From Onchocerca volvulus (Eukaryota > Nematoda > Chromadorea > Rhabditida > Onchocercidae): DNA of 64,000 nucleotides. The notes under the pieces were generated by a model, which had not been told where the DNA came from, did no database searches, and saw nothing but the letters and a program-made list of their open reading frames with translations. A program made the translations under genes and the position numbers. The stretch covers positions 1,798,001 through 1,862,000 of the forward strand of contig HG738138.1 in the NCBI GenBank assembly GCA_000499405.2, written 5' to 3'. Shown here in pieces: positions 51,841 to 64,000 of this stretch; positions within the stretch are counted from its first letter, which is position 1; every line of letters starts with the position of its first letter.

Positions 51841-54800
51841 AAAAATTGTGACACGCGCTTTCCTGATATTATGAATGATACTTTTCAGATGGAATTAGAA
51901 CATTAAATTTTATAGATTTAGAAAACGTTTGAATAAACAATTTCATGCATATAATGCATGAAATTCAATTTTAAATTGTATGGGAGGCTTATGTAGAATA
52001 TTACAATATATGTAAATTAAGTAAGATTCTTTAATCTGAAGAGAATAATAATTTTTGAAATACTAAATTTCTCTAATTAACTAATTAAATGATTTATCGA
52101 TAATGCTTATCTTTCCAGTATCTATGAACTGTGAAATGTTCAAAAACTAAACTAAGATAACTGTAAAAAAATAATTAAACAAAAGTAACTGTAAAAAATC
52201 AGATTTTGATATTACATTGAAAAATTTTTGGAGAAGCAAAAATTATCAATTTTTCAAAATTATAAATTTGTAATATGAAAGTTCAAATATCATTTCTCAT
52301 TGTTTCGCTGTTTAAAATGATTTTTCGAAAATATTGTTCGCGAAATTATTTTAGATCTAATCGAATTCTATTCCAATATTTCATATTTTTTTGAATCTCG
52401 AATTCCGTTGAAGGAGTGTATGATGCTCCATTTTTTCTGCTTTTTTTTCTTTTTTTTTTTGTTAATATTGTGCCGTTTTCATAAAAAATAATGGATCATA
52501 CTTTTCTTCGTCCTTTCCCTCCTCTATCATAGTTTTATCAAAATTTTTATCAAGCATAAGTTTGAATTGGGGTTATTTTTTGTGGGGAAAAAAAATTTGT
52601 CGAAACTTCAAAAGAAGAGGTAATTTATGCGAAAAGATTTTTCGCATAAATTATATTTTTTCTCAATTTTTTTTTCTTTTTTTTTTTTTGTTCAGAATGA
52701 TATTGTTGAGAATGTTGACATAAAACAGGGAGAGATAGAAGGCCAGAATTGACAATTCAAATTTTGGTGCATTTCCCAAAGTAAAAAGGCATATAATTGA
52801 CAAAAGAAATTGAAATGAAAAAAGCAAAAATGAAATTCCGGAACGACGAAAATTTCGCATGAAAAGAAATCTTAATTAAATAAAACTTCTGATCATCTCA
52901 GAAATACTGAATCGCAGAAAAAAAAATTAGGTTTAAGTTTTAAAATTATTTCTTATGTTTGGATAAAAATCAAAAATTAAATTAAACTTAAATCTTAGAC
53001 AGAAAAACGGTCCAGAAAAAACAAAACGAAAATTGATAATGGAGGAAGGAAAAAAAAAAAAGGAAACAGAGTTCAAACGAATTTATGTCGTTTTTTTAAA
53101 AATAAAATCCTTTATTGCCAACTTTGATTAATTAGACTTATTTTCTAGTATGAGAAAAAAAAAGAAAAAAAAAAGAAATAAACGTAGAAAAATAAAAGGC
53201 CTTCAGAAGTGTTACATTCCATTTCGAATGTATTTATTATCGACACCTTGCCATCTTCTTTTGTATCGCCTCAAGGATTCTCTGATGAAGAATCCATCTT
53301 CTTTTTCTGAAGGCCATCTTTTGAAGGCCCGGAAAAATGACTATTAATGAAAAGAACATTGCATAATATTAAAATTATTGTAACAAAAAAAGAAAAAAGA
53401 AAAAAGAAAGGATGGTTGCTGAACCGTTTTGACTGAGTGACAAATGAACCGAAAAGTGTGCAAAATTTTTCCGGGAAAATGATACATTCTTGTGAAGTGG
53501 CATTTCTCAAGGTTAATAGAAGATAAGGTTGTCTTGTCGCGAAATTATGAAAGAGCGATAAAGTGTGACTAACTTTTGTCGTAAATCCTATGAGTCGAGA
53601 AATCGGCATTTTCTCGTAGATAACTCGAGATAACGATATCCAACAACACAGTCTTACATTCCGTCTTAATACTAAAAGCTTTTATCTTTTGTTAATGAAT
53701 GATCAATCGATCAATTGTTCTGAACAAAGTTTCTTTAGTGCTAATATATTTCGATGTTCATATCTAAATACATCTTCCTAACAATTCCCGGAAAGCATTC
53801 CTCAAAGATTAATCCGGCTTGATGACTGAAGATAAACGGACGACAACATAAATTTATTCTCCCCTACGTTTTTGCTTCACAAGGAAATGGAATTTTCATT
53901 CTGGAGTAAATTTCTCCCAAGCAAACAAAAGTTTTCATATCGTCTCAGTTGACCTATTAATGGGCCGCATCTGAAGGAATCGATTTTAAAATTTCGACAT
54001 TTTTGGGAAAGGGGGATGGGTCGCACAAGTTGGATTATTTAGGATGGTGAGTTGAGGAGGGTGGCGTGAAGCGGGATAGGCGCGTTGTCATCATATGTGT
54101 CACTTGTATGGTGTGCCGTTTCCTGTACGTATCATTGACGTGACAATAATTTGGAGGAATAGGATTTTGTGAAATTTTCATATTTTGCAAAATGTTTTTG
54201 AAACGAGTTTTTTGCTTTAATAAGCGAATAGATTAGCCGTTTTGGTTCCTGACTTTCCTCATGATTAGAACCGTAAATCATACTAATTACTCTAGTGTTA
54301 TGTGTTATTCAGTACCCATATGTAATCTGGCTGTAAATAGGGCTCTGCATTAGGTAAATATATTTATCTCAGCATTATTTGGTTTTCTTTCTAAATATGA
54401 TTCTGTATCCTTCATTCGAATTTTTTAAAGTAGCAAAAACCAGGTCGATTTTTCTATGCACCATTTGGTGTATTGTTTTGGATAACAGGAGAAATTTCTG
54501 CTCACCCTTTCATTTTAGGAAAGTTATATTGCATCTGTAGATTTTGATTAAATAGTTTCAAATGTTGCAATGACAACTAGTTTTTTGGGAGGCGAATCAG
54601 CCTTGATTCTTTGGGAGATTAAGGAGAAAGTAGCCAGCACCGCGCAAATTTTAATTCACATTCAGCGATCAGATTAGTTGTCTTGTACGAGTTTTTCTAG
54701 ATATTCTGAACTGATTTGCATTTTCTGGTGCAATTTGTTCAGTAGATTAGCTTTGCTTGGGACAAACTTGATAGATTGATGGTGGGAAAATGGTCAGAGG

Positions 54801-54971
54801 TTAAGTTTTGGTAGTTAGCAGTTTCATGCTGCACCATAACAGTACAAGTACCGTCATGTCACAGTTCTGATAATAACAGATTAATACCGAACGAATGGAA
54901 TAATTTTATTATCCTCGATGTCATTTTAAAATGTTAGTTGTAACCGAGGTTGCTAGAATATTTGTTCTTTT
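51841..54971. other. Intergenic, upstream of DEAD-box helicase
   Basis: No gene recognised. The AT-rich first part gives way from about 53400 to more complex sequence, with a relatively GC-rich stretch at 54000-54130 (GGGGGATGGG, GGTGGCG, TGACGTGACA) that could be part of the helicase promoter. The 112-codon minus frame at 53271-53609 has no recognisable similarity and includes a poly(Phe) segment. Confidence 0.45.
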
Positions 54972-54974
54972 CAG
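54972..54974 (+). promoter_or_regulatory. Candidate trans-splice acceptor for the helicase mRNA
   Basis: TTGTTCTTTTCAG is a textbook nematode 3' splice site 49 nt upstream of the ATG at 55024, with no obvious upstream coding exon. It is probably where a spliced leader or a 5' UTR exon is joined. Confidence 0.5.
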
Positions 54975-55023
54975 GTTTTGCCCTGCTCTATTCTCGCTAT
55001 AGAGGCCTACCGAGACAACTGTT

Positions 55024-60130
<5,107 letters not shown>

Positions 60131-60823
60131 GAGGTTTGCACTCGGTTCAAATGCGTCTATGTTTACATGTCCAAGCACCATCGCCTCTATTCCCTCGAGA
60201 TTCATGGGTCAGACACTGCACGACCTTTGGGAGGATATTTTGAGGAGACGTGTTATTTAGGGCCATAAGATAGTAAATTTCGAAAGTGGTTTTTCTTCAA
60301 ACTGTTTTTCCTTATTGTTTTGTAATTCGTCGTGTATTGTTTCTCTGTGTTTATATATACATGTGTCTGTTCAGTTCTGCTACTCCGCAACACTGACTCA
60401 TTGATGATCTTTGGATTTATTCCTGGAACCTTTTTTTTAATTGTATTAATGGACCCTCCACATATTGTGTGTTTGTTGTCATTGCTCTTTAATCTTATTA
60501 AATTTGTATTCATCGCTGGCGTTAAAGTATTGCCAGCAAAACTTAGCTACTGTGTAACCCCACGAAATTTGTCTTACCTGTTTTGATTGCCATGGTTATT
60601 TCCAAAACTCCAAAACCGCTGAATGGATGAAAAAAAAACGTGAATGAATTCGCGATATTTTTGAGGGGTGAAGTAGCCACCAGCGATAATCAGCATTTCT
60701 TTTTGAAAGAAGAGGAATTGATCAATCCTGATTCGGTTTAGTACTTCATAAAGCCGAATATTAGGCTTGTATTGCAAATACGGTTGAAATAAAAGGATTT
60801 TATTATTATATATGGCAACAATA
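60131..60823. other. Shared 3' region of two convergent genes
   Basis: Contains the 3' UTRs of the helicase (+) and mrpl-2 (-), whose stop codons are 693 bp apart. The minus-strand 107-codon frame at 60574-60897 overlaps the true last exon of mrpl-2 in another frame and is a shadow. Nothing else recognised. Confidence 0.6.
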
Positions 60824-63015
60824 TCAGTCAGGATATTCACGATAATTAAAGCCGGCGTGAGCCATATGTGGCATGCGATGGATACCGGTGAGTCCACTTT
60901 GCTGTTCCTTGGTAAGGGTGAATGATAGCGATTCTCGTGGTGGTTCTTCTGGTGTCAATCTGAAATGGAATTATTCAATCTGACCGCGAGCTAGATCTGG
61001 ACGGATGCTTCAAATGAAGTGACGGTAGAGAACTCGAGAAGGGTTAAGTGTAATGACTGCGATGATGTTAATAGCAGGTTAAGAAAACCTCCGGCATCAA
61101 ATTGCTATTAGGTCGACTTATAAGGACAAGCCCATATTTACGGCCAGTATTACCCCACTTGTTCAACCCTTGCATAATTAACCCCACTTGTTCAACCTTT
61201 GCATAATTAAAAGTGTAGAACAGGCAAAAGTTATCTACGTTCTCGGTGGAGGTAATCTTCGTATTTTCCGACCCAAATAGCCGTCTTTCTTGTGGAACAA
61301 GCCACTGGCCATCTTGTAACCGAAACGTCGATGCATTTGTGCTGAGCCGAAAATCTTGTCATGGAATTCTGCATGTGATAATCTGCCAACTGTAGCCATG
61401 CATTCCTTTGAGAGAACAAATTCGTGTTTGTGAGGTAGCTGAAGGAGACGACACAATTTTAGTGGTTTGATACACTCAATATTATGAAATAACTAGATCA
61501 TTTTCGAATGATTCCCTTACTAAGTGTTCCTGCTCGTTATTGTGGAAGAACTTGCAGCATTTTGGATTATACACCACAGCATTTCAGATTAGGCTTACTG
61601 TCTAGATATAAATTATAATAATTCTCTTCAACTGTAATCCCCTGTAACGGGGATAAATTTTCAGTTATAAGTTTCTGTACTTCATTCTAAACCTTAAACT
61701 AAAAATTTGAAAAACTTGCCCTGATGATAACGAAATCGCTCTGATGCCTGACAATCTCAGCACATGTACCAGCAGTAACAATAAAAACGTCATCGTCAGT
61801 CGTAGGATATTTTCGTTCATTTGGGAATTTTTCCACTGAATTAATTAATGAACCGGGTGCCAACGCTCCTAACGGATATGCATTACCTTCTTTTCCTATA
61901 AAATTATTAGATTACAATAGCTTTACAAAAAAAAAAAAAAAAATTATCGAACTAATAGCTTGGATTCTGTCTTAAGGAAATCTCCTAACCTTCCTGAGGA
62001 CTTTCAGGTATATAACACGTCGTGCTGATAATTTGTCCAGCCTTCATATTCTCCGTTGCTAAAATCCATCGTTTACCCTCCCAACCAGCAACGAGTGCAA
62101 TTAAACATGTCCTATTCGGATCTCGTCGTACTTCAATGACCTGAAAATGTGCTATAAGATTTGCCTTTCAATTGTATTAATTTCATTGTTCTAATATTTG
62201 ACATATAACTACAATTAAGTTAATTAGTAGTTTATTCTAGTCATTTCTGGTACTGAATCTCATTTTATTTTAATGAGTTGCACATTAGAATTTCCTTATT
62301 AATATAGCAGCAATTAAGATTTTAGCAAAAATTAATTGTCAACTTGGATAACTTCTTTAAAGTCTATGATAATATAAAAAATGTTTTGAGAAGTTATTAC
62401 TCGTTCATCGTAAGTGGCATCAGGCTCTTTTGGACCACGTCGATGAAAATCGATCATGAAATAATCGAACTTATAACCGCCACCGATATGCTGATTCACT
62501 TTTCGACCTATCAAAAAAGGTAAATTATACGCCATCTGTTCATTTAAATTCGAACTTAGCGTCAGTGAAATCTATAGTTATCTTATGCAGGATTGTCATA
62601 TTTAATGTAGTAACTTATGACGCCTTCAGATAAGCTTCAGTTACAGTAATACGGCAAATTGAATCGATTTAATATGCGTAACTGCGTATTATATATACGT
62701 AATAATATACGTATTATATATACGTAATAATTTACTACTAGATAGGAAAGGTTTGTCAAGAGAGCTACGACGATAATGGGAATATACAAAAGCCAAAGTC
62801 ATACCTGTTTCAGGGTCACGTCCACCAAGACGACGTAAAATTAAAGGTTCATGCGTGTATTTCCCTTTTGTCTTCTCCATCAAATCTTCCATATCCCAAA
62901 GATACCTCGGCAGAGGTTTTGATCCGCGAGCAGGCATAAAACGCTTCGCTAACACGGACAAAGCATGCGGTGACAAGTGAATGCAGTGTAATGTGCTTGC
63001 TATAGCATTTTGCAT
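60824..63015 (-). CDS. mrpl-2: Mitochondrial ribosomal protein uL2m (MRPL2)
   Basis: A core protein of the large mitoribosomal subunit near the peptidyl-transferase centre, nuclear-encoded, 326 aa. Minus-strand exons: 63015-62805, 62507-62401, 62140-61990, 61895-61720, 61438-61239, 60959-60824 (981 nt, phases closed). The N-terminus (MQNAIASTLHCIHLSPHALS, then RFMPARGSKPLP) resembles a mitochondrial import signal. The uL2 signatures are GGGYKFDYFMIDFHRRGPKE (compare bacterial GGGHKRRYRIIDFKR), the SH3-like domain with RTCLIALVAGWEGKRWILAT, and VIIRLPHKHEFVLSKECMAT followed by VGRLSH (compare VRLPSGE...CRATIGRVGN). The last exon adds a nematode-type tail rich in Pro/Glu, then HRMPHMAHAGFNYREYPD. 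Intron 4 uses a GC donor (AGG|GCAAGT, 61719-61714) that is required to keep VIIR joined to LPHK. A TTTTGCAG site 15 nt upstream of the ATG looks like a trans-splice acceptor. Confidence 0.95.
61152..61209. repeat. 29-bp tandem duplication in mrpl-2 intron 5
   Basis: ACCCCACTTGTTCAACCC, then TTGCATAATTA, is repeated at 61152-61180 and 61181-61209 with one mismatch (CCCTT versus CCTTT). A related TCAACCCTTGCA string occurs near 47898, upstream of the microRNA cluster. Confidence 0.95.
62685..62733. repeat. 25-bp tandem repeat of palindromic ACGTATTATATATACGT
   Basis: Two copies of CGTATTATATATACGTAATA, with period 25, lie in mrpl-2 intron 1. Each unit contains inverted ACGTA/TACGT arms around an AT core, so the block can form small cruciform or hairpin structures. 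Confidence 0.9.
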
Positions 63016-63030
63016 TTTAGATAAAGATTT

Positions 63031-63033
63031 CTG
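63031..63033 (-). promoter_or_regulatory. Candidate trans-splice acceptor for mrpl-2
   Basis: On the minus strand GATATTTTGCAG precedes AAATCTTTATCTAAAATG, placing a strong 3' splice site 15 nt upstream of the start codon. This is the usual position for spliced-leader addition in nematode genes. Confidence 0.55.
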
Positions 63034-64000
63034 CAAAATATCTTCAAAATTAACATATCTTCAAACATAAATCAACCAACTTATTAATGATACTCAACAC
63101 TTACGATAAATAAAACTTATGTACGCTCTTGCAAATCTCTCATTTTAACATCCAAAATATTGAAAGAGCAAAATGAATCAACGCTTCGTGGCAATCCATA
63201 TATGTATCATCATGTATTATATGAAGATCCTCACATACAATTAAAGAAGAAGCGAAATATTTATACCATATGATGGAATAAGCTTTAAGCAAAAGTGATA
63301 AAATTTTATCAAATTCAGCACGTCAATCACAATTTCATGAAAGACATCGAAATACAAAACGAATTTTGTTCGAATTATTAAATTCACTTCTCGAAAAAAG
63401 ATCGAGTAATTAAAGATTAGGAAGATTTTTTTTTATTACAAAGAAAAAAAAAATTATATGATTTGTTGAGCAACTCTCTTCAAGAATCACACATTAAAGA
63501 TAAAGACAGACACTAGTATAGCAATGTAATATCAATTGATCACTTCAAGAAAATGAAAAACATTATAAAATGATAGATAGCATGAAGGAAATGAAAAACA
63601 TTATAAAATGACAAATAGTGCAAACATTCTGCAGCAAAACATGGAAAAAGAAATGCATTACCATGAGTAAAATTAGATTACCATTTTCAGTAAAATAATA
63701 GTAAATAAGAAAATTATCCTTCCGCTATAGAATTTTTTCAAGTAATTTCACCTGATTCAATCAAACTACTTCAAATGCGTTTCAGCAATTCAATTCTATA
63801 ACTCGTATTCCCGAAAAAACGCAATTTTCATTAAAATCGCAATTTTCCTGTTGCATTTTCTTTCAAATTTTTCGTCAGTAAATGAAGCGAACATACCTAA
63901 TTTAGTAAAACAGCACTGAACAATATTTGAAGCACTAAAAATACAAATTTGGTAATTTTTAGAAATACACAGAAGAAGTAATAAAAAATTTCGACTCTTC
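63034..64000. other. 5' flank of mrpl-2
   Basis: AT-rich DNA upstream of mrpl-2 with no coding exon recognised on either strand to the right edge. It contains the short tandem duplication listed separately and probably the mrpl-2 promoter. Confidence 0.5.
63547..63620. repeat. 38-bp imperfect tandem duplication
   Basis: AAGAAAATGAAAAACATTAT... at 63547-63584 is repeated as AAGGAAATGAAAAACATTAT... from 63585, with a few mismatches, upstream of mrpl-2. Confidence 0.85.

Noticed and set aside
53271..53609. 112-codon minus-strand frame
   Set aside because: No recognisable domain, contains a poly(Phe) stretch from an A-rich tract, and no splice context.
60574..60897. 107-codon minus-strand frame with hydrophobic start
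   Set aside because: It overlaps the real last exon of mrpl-2 (60824-60959) in a different frame; the mrpl-2 frame is supported by splice phase and family context.

Overview
The window is nuclear DNA from a parasitic nematode, most likely a spirurid/filarial (clade III) species. It is extremely AT-rich and full of poly(A)/poly(T) runs and simple repeats. Its genes are split by GT-AG introns, many with nematode-like GTTTGT or GTTAGT donors and short T-rich acceptors. The proteins have clear animal homologues. A miR-100-like hairpin lies about 200 nt upstream of a canonical let-7 hairpin; a miR-100~let-7 pair is, to my knowledge, retained in filarial worms, whereas C. elegans let-7 has no such neighbour. 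Nothing bacterial (operons, CRISPR, plasmid parts) was seen. Almost all open frames of 60-120 residues in the AT-rich parts are chance frames through poly(A)/poly(T).

Layout. (1) 1-975, + strand: last four exons of a MAP kinase kinase of the MKK4 type. (2) 4319-11710, - strand: an eight-exon biogenic-amine G-protein-coupled receptor of the tyramine/octopamine class, 429 aa. (3) 11711-33257: a 21.5-kb gene-poor region between two divergent genes, rich in microsatellites, with two weak coding-like islands (16.86-17.27 kb and 28.5-28.7 kb). (4) 33280-42963, + strand: an 18-exon prominin (CD133 family) gene, 890 aa as modelled, with a GC-AG first intron and a C-terminal tail that may be alternatively spliced. 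(5) 43-48 kb: intergenic, becoming less AT-rich and carrying degenerate tandem repeats. (6) 48253-48546, + strand: the miR-100/let-7 cluster. (7) 51.26-51.84 kb: a coding-like island whose strand and structure are unclear. (8) 55024-60130, + strand: a DDX5/DDX17-type DEAD-box RNA helicase, 12 exons, 552 aa. (9) 60824-63015, - strand: mitochondrial ribosomal protein uL2m (MRPL2), six exons, 326 aa, convergent with the helicase gene and also using a GC-AG intron.

Gene structures were built by hand from splice consensus, phase continuity and family knowledge. Every listed exon set closes in frame. The genes do not form one pathway. The possible functional links are developmental timing (let-7, miR-100), RNA processing (DDX5/17 helicases are known cofactors of microRNA processing in animals), stress/neuronal signalling (MKK4, amine receptor) and mitochondrial translation (uL2m). 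Any link between the helicase and the let-7 locus 6.5 kb away is inference only. I saw no tRNA or rRNA gene and no recognisable complete transposon.
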